A stretch of DNA of 31,585 nt from Microbacterium sp. (lineage in GTDB: Bacteria > Actinomycetota > Actinomycetes > Actinomycetales > Microbacteriaceae), in NCBI RefSeq assembly GCF_003248605.1, contig NZ_QFPF01000023.1, positions 1-31,585 on the forward strand, read 5' to 3'. The notes under the pieces are model-generated. The model searched no databases and was not told the DNA's origin. It was given only the letters and a program-made list of their open reading frames with translations. Below are positions 7,529 to 15,599 of the stretch, piece after piece. Every line of letters starts with the position of its first letter. Position 1 is the first letter of the stretch. A program made the position numbers and the translations under genes.

Positions 7529-7930
7529 GTGACCGACATCGACTGGGACGAGCTGCGCGCCGTCGCCACCGACGCCATGACGCGGGCGTACGCGCCGTAC
7601 TCGCGGTATCGCGTGGGCGCTGCCGCGCTCGTGAGCGACGGCCGGATCGTGGCGGGCTGCAACGTCGAGAACGCCTCCTACGGCGTGGGGCTGTGCGCCG
7701 AGTGCGCGCTCGTCGGCGACCTGCACATGTCCGGGGGCGGTCAGCTGGTCGCGTTCGTCTGCGTGAACAACGACGGGCACACGATCATGCCGTGCGGTCG
7801 CTGCCGACATCTCCTGTTCGAGCATTCCCTGCCGGGCATGCTGCTCGAGACGGTCTCCGGCATCCGCACGATCGACGAGGTGCTGCCCGACGCCTTCGGC
7901 CCGCGCGACCTCGAAGAGGCCGCACGATGA
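7529..7930 (+). CDS. cdd: Cytidine deaminase
   Basis: 133 residues from GTG 7529, preceded by AAGGGG at 5 nt; an alternative GTG at 7523 overlaps the permease stop and adds two residues. Converts cytidine and deoxycytidine to uridine and deoxyuridine. Zinc-site motifs are present: CNVENASYGVGLCAECAL, giving the Cys ligand and catalytic Glu of C-A-E, and PCGRCRHLL, giving the two other Cys ligands. The residue after PCGRCR is His rather than the more usual Gln. YAPYSRYRVGAA is the usual N-terminal substrate loop. Length matches the homotetrameric class. It ends with an ATGA overlap into the nucleoside phosphorylase gene, so the products should act in sequence on imported pyrimidine nucleosides. 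Confidence 0.95.
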   Translation: MTDIDWDELRAVATDAMTRAYAPYSRYRVGAAALVSDGRIVAGCNVENASYGVGLCAECALVGDLHMSGGGQLVAFVCVNNDGHTIMPCGRCRHLLFEHSLPGMLLETVSGIRTIDEVLPDAFGPRDLEEAAR

Positions 7931-9246
7931 CGAACGCCGAGGCGGCAGCATCCTCTGTCGAGCCCTTCGACGCGGTCGATGTCATCCGCGCGCAGCGCGA
8001 CGGGCGGGGCGTCGACCCGGACGCGCTGCGATGGATGGTCGATGCCTACACGCGCGGCTACGTCTCGGACGCGCAGATGTCGGCGTTCGCGATGGCGGTG
8101 CTGCTGAACGGGATGGGGCGCGAGCAGATCCGGGTGCTGACCGACGCGATGATCGCATCCGGTGAGCGGATGAGCTTCGCCGACCTCGGCAAGCGCACGG
8201 TCGACAAGCACTCGACGGGCGGAGTGGGCGACAAGATCACGCTGCCGCTGGCTCCGCTGGTCGCCTCCTTCGGCGTCGCGGTGCCGCAGCTGTCGGGGCG
8301 GGGGCTCGGGCACACGGGCGGCACGCTCGACAAGCTCGAGTCCATTCCCGGTTGGCGAGCCTCGCTCACCAACGCCCAGATGACCGCCCAGCTGAAGGGC
8401 GTCGGAGCCGTGGTGTGTGCCGCGGGTACGGGGCTCGCGCCCGCCGACAAGAAGCTCTACGCGCTGCGCGATGTCACGGGCACGGTCGAGGCGATCCCCC
8501 TGATCGCCTCGAGCATCATGTCGAAGAAGATCGCCGAGGGCACCGACGCGCTGGTGCTCGACGTCAAGTTCGGCTCCGGGGCGTTCATGCGCGAGCTCGA
8601 TCAGGCGCGGGAGCTCGCCCGCACGATGGTCGCGCTCGGCGAGGACTCGGGGGTCGCCACGACCGCGCTCATCACCGGCATGCACACACCGCTGGGGCTT
8701 GCGATCGGCAATGCCAACGAGGTGCGCGAGTCGGTCGAGGTCCTCGCAGGCGGCGGCCCGGCCGACGTCGTGGAGCTGACGCTGGCGCTGGCCCGCGAGA
8801 TGCTGGCGCTGGCGGGTCTGCCCGACGCCGACGTCGAAGCGGCGCTCGCCGACGGGCGGGCGATGGACACCTGGCGCGCCATGATCCGTGCGCAGGGCGG
8901 AGATCCCGATGCTCCGCTGCCCGAGGCGCCCGAGACCCTCACGGTCACCGCGCCCGCCGACGGGCTGATCACGCAGATGGAGGCGCTGCCCTTCGGCATC
9001 GCCGCCTGGCGACTGGGCGCCGGCCGCGCCCGGGCCGAAGATCCCGTCATCCACTCGGCGGGCATCGACCTGCACGTCAAGCCTGGCGACGCGGTGCGCG
9101 CCGGTCAACCGGTGTTCACCCTGCTGGCCGAGGATGAGGCCCGCTTCGCCCGCGCGCTCGACGCGCTGGAGGGCGCGTGGCAGATCGGCGACGACGTGCA
9201 GGCCGAAGCCGCCGGCCCCCGCGTCGTCGAGCGCATCACGGCCTGA
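7927..9246 (+). CDS. deoA: Thymidine / pyrimidine-nucleoside phosphorylase
   Basis: 439 residues from ATG 7927, overlapping the cytidine deaminase stop. Phosphorolyses thymidine, deoxyuridine and possibly uridine to the base and (deoxy)ribose-1-phosphate. The phosphate-binding signature is intact: KHSTGGVGDKITLPLAPLV near residues 93-111, then SGRGLGHTGGTLDKLE. Further down are YALRDVTGTVEAIPLIASSIMSKK and VKFGSGAFM, as in the glycosyltransferase family with an all-alpha N-domain. The C-terminal barrel-sandwich part (AGIDLHVKPGDAVRAGQPVF) is complete. Length is normal (430-445). It is coupled to cdd and followed after 62 nt by add. Sequence alone does not decide thymidine-only versus broad pyrimidine specificity. 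Confidence 0.95.
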   Translation: MTNAEAAASSVEPFDAVDVIRAQRDGRGVDPDALRWMVDAYTRGYVSDAQMSAFAMAVLLNGMGREQIRVLTDAMIASGERMSFADLGKRTVDKHSTGGVGDKITLPLAPLVASFGVAVPQLSGRGLGHTGGTLDKLESIPGWRASLTNAQMTAQLKGVGAVVCAAGTGLAPADKKLYALRDVTGTVEAIPLIASSIMSKKIAEGTDALVLDVKFGSGAFMRELDQARELARTMVALGEDSGVATTALITGMHTPLGLAIGNANEVRESVEVLAGGGPADVVELTLALAREMLALAGLPDADVEAALADGRAMDTWRAMIRAQGGDPDAPLPEAPETLTVTAPADGLITQMEALPFGIAAWRLGAGRARAEDPVIHSAGIDLHVKPGDAVRAGQPVFTLLAEDEARFARALDALEGAWQIGDDVQAEAAGPRVVERITA

Positions 9247-9308
9247 ACCCCCGGCATCCCGCTTCGCCCCACCGCCCCACCCGCACCACCCTCCCGAAAG
9301 GCGCACCC

Positions 9309-10424
9309 ATGAGCATGCAACCCGGCGACGATTTCACCCTGCAGGGCGTGTCGGTGCGCTCGCTGCCCAAGGTGAGCCTGCACGACCATCTCGACGGGGC
9401 GCTGCGTCCTGGGACGATCCTCGAGTTGGCGGATGCCGCGGGCGTCGAGGTGCCGGCCTCCGATGCCGGCGCTCTCGGCGCGTGGTTCGCCGACCGCAGC
9501 GACTCGGGTTCGCTCGTGGAGTATCTGAAGACGTTCGACGTCACGACCTCCGTCATGCAGACCGCCGAGGGTCTGACGCGTGTCGCGCGCGAGTTCGTCG
9601 AGGACCTCGCCGCCGACGGCGTGATCTACGGCGAGGTGCGCTGGGCGCCCGAGCAGCACCTGGCGGGCGGACTCAGCCTCGACGACGCGGTCGAGGCCGT
9701 GCAGGCCGGGATCGAGGAGGGTGAGGACTCCGCCGACGCGGATGGCCGCAGCATCCGTGTGGGTCAGTTGATCACGGCCATGCGTCACACCGATCGCTCG
9801 CTCGAGATCGCGGAGCTCGCCGTGCGGCATCGTGAGCAGGGGGCCGTCGGCTTCGACATCGCGGGGCCGGAGGACGGCTTCGCGCCCTCCCTCCACCGCA
9901 AGGCCTTCGACTACCTGGCTTCGGAGTTCTTCCCCGTGACCGTGCACGCGGGCGAGGCCGCGGGGCTGGACTCGATCCGGTCGGCGCTGATCGACGGTCG
10001 CGCGCTGCGGCTCGGGTATGGCGTGCGCCTCGCGTCGGATCTCGACGTCGTCTCGCGCTCGGGCGACGAGGTGCTGGTGAAGTTCGGGTCGCTGGCGCGC
10101 TGGGTGCGCGACCGCGAGATTCCGCTCGAGCTCTCGCCCTCGTCGAACCTGCAGACGGGAGCGATCGAGGCGTGGGGCGAGGACCTCTCGGATCACCCGT
10201 TCGACCTTCTGTACCAGCTCGGATTCTCGGTCACGGTCAACGTCGACAACCGCCTCATGAGCAACACGTCGCTGACGAAGGAGCTCGCGCTCCTCGCCCG
10301 CGCGTTCGAGTACGACCTCGAGGACCTGCAGACCTTCCAGCTCAACGCCGCCGCGGGCGCGTTCCTCACGATCGAGGAGCGCGAGGAGCTCATCGAGCTG
10401 ATCGCCGAGGGCTTCGACGTCTGA
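9309..10424 (+). CDS. add: Adenosine deaminase, with the catalytic His replaced by Tyr
   Basis: 371 residues from ATG 9309, weak GAAAGG about 7 nt upstream. Family enzymes turn adenosine into inosine using a zinc ion. Visible: metal ligands in LHDHLDG (His25, His27), VTVHAGEAAG (zinc His213 and catalytic Glu216), the ELSPSSNLQTGA segment, and a zinc Asp in NVDNRL (Asp313; the next residue is Asn, as in many actinobacterial members). The usual GHG motif reads LRLGYGVRL: Tyr237 (TAT, 10017-10019) stands where the catalytic base lies. Spacing supports this: His213 to Tyr237 is 24 residues, like His214 to His238 in mouse ADA. One C-to-T change would explain it. Activity is therefore doubtful. Context is nucleoside salvage, with PNP as the next enzyme at 27799-28632. 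Confidence 0.9.
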   Translation: MSMQPGDDFTLQGVSVRSLPKVSLHDHLDGALRPGTILELADAAGVEVPASDAGALGAWFADRSDSGSLVEYLKTFDVTTSVMQTAEGLTRVAREFVEDLAADGVIYGEVRWAPEQHLAGGLSLDDAVEAVQAGIEEGEDSADADGRSIRVGQLITAMRHTDRSLEIAELAVRHREQGAVGFDIAGPEDGFAPSLHRKAFDYLASEFFPVTVHAGEAAGLDSIRSALIDGRALRLGYGVRLASDLDVVSRSGDEVLVKFGSLARWVRDREIPLELSPSSNLQTGAIEAWGEDLSDHPFDLLYQLGFSVTVNVDNRLMSNTSLTKELALLARAFEYDLEDLQTFQLNAAAGAFLTIEEREELIELIAEGFDV

Positions 10425-10502
10425 GGCCCGTCGTTCGGCCCGCGCCGCCCGGTCCGGACCGCCCGGGCGCCCGGCCCGCCCCGGCCGGTCCGGCCCGCGC
10501 CG

Positions 10503-10569
10503 CGAACCCACATTTTTGCAGCGAGCCACCATCCGACGTATGTGGGTTCGCTGCAAAAGTGTGGGTTCG
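10503..10569. repeat. 67-bp intergenic palindrome built from the box CGAACCCACA
   Basis: Located between the convergent add and siderophore-ATPase genes. Layout: box CGAACCCACA (10503-10512), spacer TTTTTGCAG, degenerate box CGAGCCACCA (10522-10531), middle TCCGACGTA, inverted box TGTGGGTTCG (10541-10550), spacer CTGCAAAAG, inverted box TGTGGGTTCG (10560-10569). The outer 22 nt pair with one mismatch. The plan and length match the 68-bp elements at 23813 and 25778, but the box sequence is unrelated. It could act as a bidirectional terminator, though it lacks a T-tract. Confidence 0.75.
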
Positions 10570-10595
10570 GGGCCCAGGCGCCCCCGGGCCGCGCG

Positions 10596-11393
10596 TCAGC
10601 TGTGGTGGCGCCCGCGGGGGAGCACGAGCGGGGTGCCCGAGACCGGGTCGGGGATCACCTCGCACTCGAGCGCGAACACCTCGCGCACGATCGGGGGCGT
10701 GATGACGTCGGCGGGCCTGCCGGCGGCGTGGATGCTGCCACCACGCACCGCGACGAGCTGATCGGCGTAGCGCGCGGCCATGTTCAGATCGTGCAGCACC
10801 ATCACAATCGTGGTGCCGCGCGCTCTATTGAGGTCGGTGAGCAGATCGAGCACCTCGATCTGGTGCGTCACGTCGAGGAACGTGGTCGGTTCGTCGAGCA
10901 GCAGGATGTCGGTCTCCTGGGCGAGCGCCATGGCGATCCACACGCGCTGACGCTGGCCTCCGGAGAGCTCGTCGACCGCGCGGTCGGCGAGGTCGGCGAT
11001 GCCGGTGGCATCGAGCGCATCCGCGACGGCTGTGTAGTCTGCCGCGCTCCACCGCGCGAGGAACCGCTGGTGCGGGTGCCGGCCGCGGCCGACGAGGTCG
11101 GCGACGACGATGCCCTCCGGCGCCGTCGGGCTCTGCGGCAGCAGTCCGAGCCGGCGGGCGACATCGCGCGAGGGCAGCCGGTGGATCTCGTCGCCGTCGA
11201 GCAGCACGGCGCCGGCCTTGGGCTTGAGCAGCCGCGCCAGCGCCCGCAGAACGGTCGACTTGCCGCAGCCGTTGGCGCCCACGATGGCGGTGATCTCACC
11301 GGCGGGCACCGTGAGGTCGAGTTCGCGCACGACCTCACGGTCTCCGTAGGCGAGGGTGATGCCCCGTGCCGCCAGGCGATGATGATCGGTCAC
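10596..11393 (-). CDS. Ferric-siderophore ABC importer ATPase
   Basis: 265 residues from GTG 11393; it overlaps the upstream permease stop (GTGA) and has GGAGG about 7 nt upstream. FepC/FhuC class: Walker [10 protein letters not shown] near residues 38-46, Q-loop [12 protein letters not shown], signature [17 protein letters not shown], Walker [13 protein letters not shown], switch [13 protein letters not shown]. It drives uptake of iron-loaded siderophore through the two FecCD permeases encoded directly upstream. The length is normal. The C-terminus (VLPRGRHHS) is short and ends close to the palindrome at 10503-10569. Expected to be iron-repressed with the rest of the operon via the DtxR-type box at 14539-14557. 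Confidence 0.95.
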   Translation of the reverse strand: MTDHHRLAARGITLAYGDREVVRELDLTVPAGEITAIVGANGCGKSTVLRALARLLKPKAGAVLLDGDEIHRLPSRDVARRLGLLPQSPTAPEGIVVADLVGRGRHPHQRFLARWSAADYTAVADALDATGIADLADRAVDELSGGQRQRVWIAMALAQETDILLLDEPTTFLDVTHQIEVLDLLTDLNRARGTTIVMVLHDLNMAARYADQLVAVRGGSIHAAGRPADVITPPIVREVFALECEVIPDPVSGTPLVLPRGRHHS

Positions 11394-12415
11394 AGGGAGC
11401 CTCCCGCGCGATTGGTCCGGACGAGCAGATAGACGAGGTAGGGGGCGCCGAGCACGCCCGTGATGACGCCGACGGGGTACCGCGTGCCGAAGGCGAACTG
11501 CCCGACGAGGTCGGCGACGAGCACGAGCAGCGCGCCGACCAGTCCCGCCGGCAGCAGGAGCGATCCACCGGGTCCGACCAGGCGCGCCGCGATCGGTCCC
11601 GCCATGAAGGCCACGAAGGCGATCGGCCCGCTCGCGGCGGTCGCGAAGGCGAGTAGCGTCACGGCGGCGAGGATCATCACGACGCGCGTGAGGTCGGTGC
11701 GCACGCCCAGCGCCTGGGCGGAGTCGTCGCCGAGGCTCAGCGCCGCGAAGGCCCGCGATCGGCTGATCAGCAGCGGGCCGAGGACGAGCACGACGAGCAG
11801 CACGGGCAGCACGCGCTCCCAGGTGGCGCCGCTCAGGCTTCCCGTGAGCCATTGCATGGCCGTCTGCAGGTCCCACGCGGCGGCGCGCGAGAGCAGATAG
11901 GTGATGAGGCTGTCGAGCATCGCGCCCACGCCGATGCCGATGAGGATCAAGCGCGTGCCCGCGAACCCCGCCTTGTACGAGAGCAGGTAGATCGCCCCGG
12001 CGGTGACGAGCGCCGCGACGAGGGCGAAGATCGACACCGACTGCTCGCCGAGACCGAGGGTCACCCCCGCGAAGACCGCCGCCGCACTCGCGCCGGCGCT
12101 GATGCCGATGACATCGGGGGAGGCGAGCGGGTTGCGCAGCAGGGTCTGGAACGTCACGCCCGCCAGTCCGAACGCGAAGCCCGTGAGCAGGCCGAGGGTC
12201 GCGCGGGGCAGACGCAGCGTGCCGACCGTGAACGAGGCGCCGGGGACCTGCTGGCCGAGGATCACGTCGACCACCTCGGCGGGCCCGTAGAAGGTCTGCC
12301 CGACCATGAGGGTCACGGCGTATGCCGCGACGACGGTGATCGCGAGCATCGCGATCACGCGACCGCGATGCCGGGCGCGGGCGCGCCGGCCCGTGACGAT
12401 GGTCTGCAGGGTCAT
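11390..12415 (-). CDS. Ferric-siderophore ABC importer permease, FecCD family (second of pair)
   Basis: 341 residues from ATG 12415, ATGA overlap with the other permease and GTGA overlap with the ATPase. FecCD/BtuC-like membrane protein with about nine or ten helices. The family motif [21 protein letters not shown] is near residues 97-117, and [14 protein letters not shown] plus a C-terminal [14 protein letters not shown] segment are present. An Arg-rich N-terminus precedes helix 1. It forms a heterodimeric channel with the protein at 12412-13458. Nothing is missing relative to the usual 330-350 residues. Confidence 0.94.
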   Translation of the reverse strand: MTLQTIVTGRRARARHRGRVIAMLAITVVAAYAVTLMVGQTFYGPAEVVDVILGQQVPGASFTVGTLRLPRATLGLLTGFAFGLAGVTFQTLLRNPLASPDVIGISAGASAAAVFAGVTLGLGEQSVSIFALVAALVTAGAIYLLSYKAGFAGTRLILIGIGVGAMLDSLITYLLSRAAAWDLQTAMQWLTGSLSGATWERVLPVLLVVLVLGPLLISRSRAFAALSLGDDSAQALGVRTDLTRVVMILAAVTLLAFATAASGPIAFVAFMAGPIAARLVGPGGSLLLPAGLVGALLVLVADLVGQFAFGTRYPVGVITGVLGAPYLVYLLVRTNRAGGSL

Positions 12416-13458
12416 AGCTCGCGCACCCTCTGTCGGCGGACGATCCAGATGAAGACGGGGGCGCCGATGAAGGCCGTCACGATGCCGACGTCGATCTCCT
12501 CGGGGCGGGTGATGATGCGGCCCACGATGTCGGCGAGCGTGAGCAGCGCCGCTCCTGTCACGGCGGAGAAAGGCAGGAGCCAGCGATGGTCACTGCCCAC
12601 CAGCATCCGGCACAGGTGCGGCACGACGAGACCGACGAAGCCGATGGGGCCCGCGATCGCGGTGGCGGCGCCCGCGAGGATGACGGCGCCCACGGCGGCG
12701 ATCAGCCGGGTGGTGCCCACACGCACGCCGAGGCCCGCGGCCATGTCGTCGCCCAGCGCGAGCGAGTTCATGCCGCGGGCGCTCGCGACGCAGATCAGGG
12801 CGCCGAGGGCGAGGAAGGGCGCAACGATGAGGATGCGGTCCCAGCTCGCGCCGCCGACCCCGCCGATCTGCCAGAAGCGGAAGGTTTCGAGGATGTCGAC
12901 GCGGGGGAGCAGGATCGCGCTGACGAGCGAGGTGAATGCAGCCGACGACGCTGCTCCCGCGAGGGCGAGCTTCAGTGGTGTGGCCCCGCCCCGCCCCATC
13001 GAGCCCACGGCGTAGACGAAGGCTGCAGCCCCCGCCGCGCCCAGGGTCGCGACGCCGATGTAGGCGTACGGGCTGCTCAAGCCGAAGAACGCGATGCCGA
13101 TGACGACCGCGAGGGCGGCGCCCGAACTGACGCCGAGGATGCCCGGATCGGCGAGGGGATTTCGCGTGACGGCCTGCATCGCGGCTCCCGAGAGGGCGAG
13201 CGCGGCACCGACGAGCATCGCCAGCACGGTGCGCGGCATGCGCAGTGTGACGGCGGCCTGACCGATGCCGTCGGCGTCGCCGGCGAGTGCCGCGAGGATC
13301 TCGGCGATCGAGACATCGCGCACGCCGAAGGCGATGGATGCCGCGAACAGCACCGCGAGCACCCCGATGCCCGTCGCCAGCCACGCGAGGCGGACGGCCG
13401 TCGGACGCCGCAGCGCGGCGGAATCCGACGACCGTCCGAGAGCTGTCGCTGTGCTCAA
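12412..13458 (-). CDS. Ferric-siderophore ABC importer permease, FecCD family (first of pair)
   Basis: 348 residues if translation starts at TTG 13458, which overlaps the lipoprotein stop (TTGA). A GTG at 13512 would add 18 residues and overlap the preceding gene by 58 nt; the TTG gives the usual family length and coupling, so I prefer it. The FecCD motif [20 protein letters not shown] is present, as are [23 protein letters not shown] and the C-terminal [11 protein letters not shown]. About nine or ten membrane helices are seen. It partners the permease at 11390 and receives iron-siderophore from the lipoprotein at 13455. Confidence 0.92.
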   Translation of the reverse strand: MSTATALGRSSDSAALRRPTAVRLAWLATGIGVLAVLFAASIAFGVRDVSIAEILAALAGDADGIGQAAVTLRMPRTVLAMLVGAALALSGAAMQAVTRNPLADPGILGVSSGAALAVVIGIAFFGLSSPYAYIGVATLGAAGAAAFVYAVGSMGRGGATPLKLALAGAASSAAFTSLVSAILLPRVDILETFRFWQIGGVGGASWDRILIVAPFLALGALICVASARGMNSLALGDDMAAGLGVRVGTTRLIAAVGAVILAGAATAIAGPIGFVGLVVPHLCRMLVGSDHRWLLPFSAVTGAALLTLADIVGRIITRPEEIDVGIVTAFIGAPVFIWIVRRQRVREL

Positions 13459-14498
13459 CCGTCCTGAGGCAGCGCGGCTGCCAGCAGCGCGAAGTACTCC
13501 TCGACGCCCCACGAGATGGACAGGGGCGACGGGTTGGCCGACGCGGCGAGCGGGGTGGAGTTCTCGAGAACCGCGATGTTGCCGCCGGCGATCGCGGGGA
13601 TCTGCGAGAGGAGCGGATCGGCCTGAAGCGCCGCGACGAAGGCGCCGTCGGCGTCGCCGTACGTGACGAAGACGTCGACGTCGGCGAACCGGTCGGCCTC
13701 TTCGGCGCTCACCTGGACGTAGAACTCCTCGGTGCCCGCCGACTCCTCCGCGACGATCTCGGGCGCGGGCAGGCCCACGGACTCGAGGAAGCCGGGCCGG
13801 GTGTCATGGCTGGTGTAGAAGCCGACCTGGCTCATGTCGGTCGGGTCGATGTACGAGAAGAGCACCTTCTTGCCCTCGAGCGCCGAGTTGGCGGCGAGCG
13901 CGTCGGTGATCTCAGCATCGAGGTCGGCGACCAGCTGCTCGCCCTCGTCGGCGAGACCGAGCGCCGCGGAGTTGAGCAGGATCATGTCCTCGAGCGAGGT
14001 TCCCCACGCGATCTCGGGGTAGGCCACGACGGGGGCGATCTGCGACAGCGTGTCGTAGTCCTCCTGTGTCAGGCCCGAGTAGGCCGCGAGGATGACGTCG
14101 GGCTGGGTATCGGCGACCGCCTCGAAGTCGATGCCGTCGGTCTCATCGAACAGCACGGGCGTCTCGGCGCCGAGCTCGTCGAGCTTGTCTTCGACCCAGG
14201 GCAGGACACCGTTGTCGTCGTCGTCGCCCCACGTCGCCTTGCTCATGCCGACGGGCACGATCCCCAGAGCGAGGGGAACCTCGTGGTTGGACCAGGCGAC
14301 GGTCGCGACGCGTTCGGGCTGCTCCTCGATGACGGTCTCGCCGTAGACATGCTCGATCGTCACGGGGAAGCCGGACCCGGAGGTGGCGGGGCTCTCCTCG
14401 GAGGTCTCGGTGCCGGCGGGGGTCGAGCAGGCGGACAGGGCGAGGGCTGCGGTCGCGGCGACGGCGAGCGGCAGCGCGCGGCGGCGGAGTGCGGACAT
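13455..14498 (-). CDS. Iron-siderophore-binding lipoprotein (FepB/FhuD-like)
   Basis: 347 residues from ATG 14498 with GAAGGA 6 nt upstream. The N-terminus is basic (ALRRRALPL), then hydrophobic, ending in a LSAC lipobox with Cys24. The mature protein is a cluster-8/class III binding protein: VTIEHVYGETVIEEQPERVATVAWSN near the start, DFEAVADTQPDVILAAYSGLTQEDYDTLSQIAPVVAY in the typical position, and LDAEITDALAANSALEGKKVLF as the long linking helix. It captures ferric siderophore outside the membrane. It is first in the operon with two FecCD permeases and the ATPase, and a DtxR-type box with an embedded -10 lies 41-59 nt upstream. Confidence 0.94.
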   Translation of the reverse strand: MSALRRRALPLAVAATAALALSACSTPAGTETSEESPATSGSGFPVTIEHVYGETVIEEQPERVATVAWSNHEVPLALGIVPVGMSKATWGDDDDNGVLPWVEDKLDELGAETPVLFDETDGIDFEAVADTQPDVILAAYSGLTQEDYDTLSQIAPVVAYPEIAWGTSLEDMILLNSAALGLADEGEQLVADLDAEITDALAANSALEGKKVLFSYIDPTDMSQVGFYTSHDTRPGFLESVGLPAPEIVAEESAGTEEFYVQVSAEEADRFADVDVFVTYGDADGAFVAALQADPLLSQIPAIAGGNIAVLENSTPLAASANPSPLSISWGVEEYFALLAAALPQDG

Positions 14499-14538
14499 GG
14501 TTGATCCTTCGGGATGCAGGGGGTGGGCGCCTGATTGC

Positions 14539-14557
14539 TTAGGCAAGGCTAACCATA
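14539..14557 (-). promoter_or_regulatory. DtxR/IdeR iron box overlapping the siderophore-transporter promoter
   Basis: The plus strand reads TTAGGCAAGGCTAACCATA, matching the 19-bp DtxR/IdeR consensus TTAGGTTAGGCTAACCTAA at most positions. On the minus strand the box contains TAGCCT (14551 to 14546), a good -10, so iron-loaded repressor would block RNA polymerase. The predicted start near 14540 leaves a leader of about 40 nt containing the GAAGGA site of the lipoprotein gene. Confidence 0.85.
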
Positions 14558-14586
14558 CCTCACCCGTCGTGTCGTGTTGCGGCGCG

Positions 14587-15522
14587 TTACGTCATCTCGG
14601 GTCGTCCGGCGCGCCAGTAGCCCATGAAAGCGACGGAGTGGCGATCGACGCCCTTCTCCGACACGAGGAACCGGCGCAGCTCCTTGATGGGCGAAGCCTC
14701 GCCCGCGAGCCAGGCGAAGAAGGGGGCGTGCCCGAGCGGATTGCCCGCCAGATCGTGGGGCACCTCCCAGAGCATGACCTGGTCGATGTCGACGTCCTCG
14801 ATCTCCTGTGCGCCGCCGCCGGGTGCGGCGCTCAAGAGGCTGGCGGCGGCCTCGCGGACGGTGGGCACGAGCCGTGAGCCGACGGGATCCGCGCCGCGGG
14901 CCACGACGATGAGCCGCACGCCCTCGGGCGGCGCGCTGATCGCTGCCGCGTCTTCCGGGTGCGGCACCTCGACGATCGCCGTGCCCCGCACCTCGGGACC
15001 CAGACGCTCGAAGATGCCCGAGACGGCGGGCAGCGCGGTCTCGTCGGCCGCGATCAGGATGCGGCGCGCCTCGGCGGGCGGGCGCCAGTCGACGCCGCCG
15101 TGGAAATCTCCCTCGAAGCCCGTGTGGGGCACGCACACGATGAGCTCGTCGCCGGGGCGTGCATCGAGCGCCCAGGCGGATGCGGGCCCGATACGCCCGT
15201 GCAGCGCGATGTCGACGTCGAACTCCGCCGCCTCGGGTCGAACTTCGCGGACCGTGTAGGTGCGCATGACAGGGCGCACGGAGTTGTCGAGCTGCCGCCA
15301 CGCCAGGTACCAGTCATCGCCCGGAGGCATCGCATCCAGTCCCACCCCGGGCACGGGGAAGAGGATCTTGAAGCGCTGATCGAGCCGGTTGTCGGCGACG
15401 GTCGAGATCTCGGGGCCCGTCAGGGTGAACCGTCGGAACGTCGGGCTCAGCGTCTCGATGCGCGCGACGGTGGCGCGCATGGGCACGTGCGCGATGTGCG
15501 GGGAGCGGGTCTGAGTGAACAC
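14587..15522 (-). CDS. Siderophore-interacting protein (FAD-dependent ferric-siderophore reductase)
   Basis: 311 residues if read from GTG 15522, which directly abuts the iron box and follows a TAGCCT -10 by 7 nt, implying a leaderless start; ATG 15480 is an alternative. ViuB/SIP family: LSPTFRRFTLTGPE (about residues 28-41), FAD motif MRTYTVREV, HGRIGPASAWALDARPGDEL, and an NAD(P)-binding C-terminal half with LIAADETALPAVSGIFERL and a terminal GYWRAGRPE motif. It reduces ferric siderophore in the cytoplasm to release iron brought in by the neighbouring transporter. It has its own DtxR-type box, so it forms a second iron-regulated unit in the same direction. Confidence 0.93.
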   Translation of the reverse strand: MFTQTRSPHIAHVPMRATVARIETLSPTFRRFTLTGPEISTVADNRLDQRFKILFPVPGVGLDAMPPGDDWYLAWRQLDNSVRPVMRTYTVREVRPEAAEFDVDIALHGRIGPASAWALDARPGDELIVCVPHTGFEGDFHGGVDWRPPAEARRILIAADETALPAVSGIFERLGPEVRGTAIVEVPHPEDAAAISAPPEGVRLIVVARGADPVGSRLVPTVREAAASLLSAAPGGGAQEIEDVDIDQVMLWEVPHDLAGNPLGHAPFFAWLAGEASPIKELRRFLVSEKGVDRHSVAFMGYWRAGRPEMT

Positions 15523-15541
15523 TTAGGCGAGGCTAACCGAA
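15523..15541 (-). promoter_or_regulatory. DtxR/IdeR iron box with embedded -10, touching the reductase start codon
   Basis: The plus strand reads TTAGGCGAGGCTAACCGAA. The minus strand -10 TAGCCT (15535 to 15530) lies inside the box and is followed by 7 nt and the GTG at 15522. Operator, promoter and leaderless start are thus compressed into about 20 bp. Confidence 0.85.
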
Positions 15542-15599
15542 CCTGGCAGCATCCGCCACTCCGGCACCCTCGCAACGCCCGGCCTCGCGGGCGCCCGAA

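Noticed and set aside
10425..10502. GC-rich palindromic stretch after add (CGGTCCGGACCG and neighbours) as a terminator
   Set aside because: Short overlapping GGCC/CCGG words occur by chance at this GC content, and there is no T-tract or single clear stem.
15576..15593. Inverted repeat CGCCCG/CGGGCG after mtlD as the operon terminator
   Set aside because: Only 6 bp and no T-tract; too weak to list separately.
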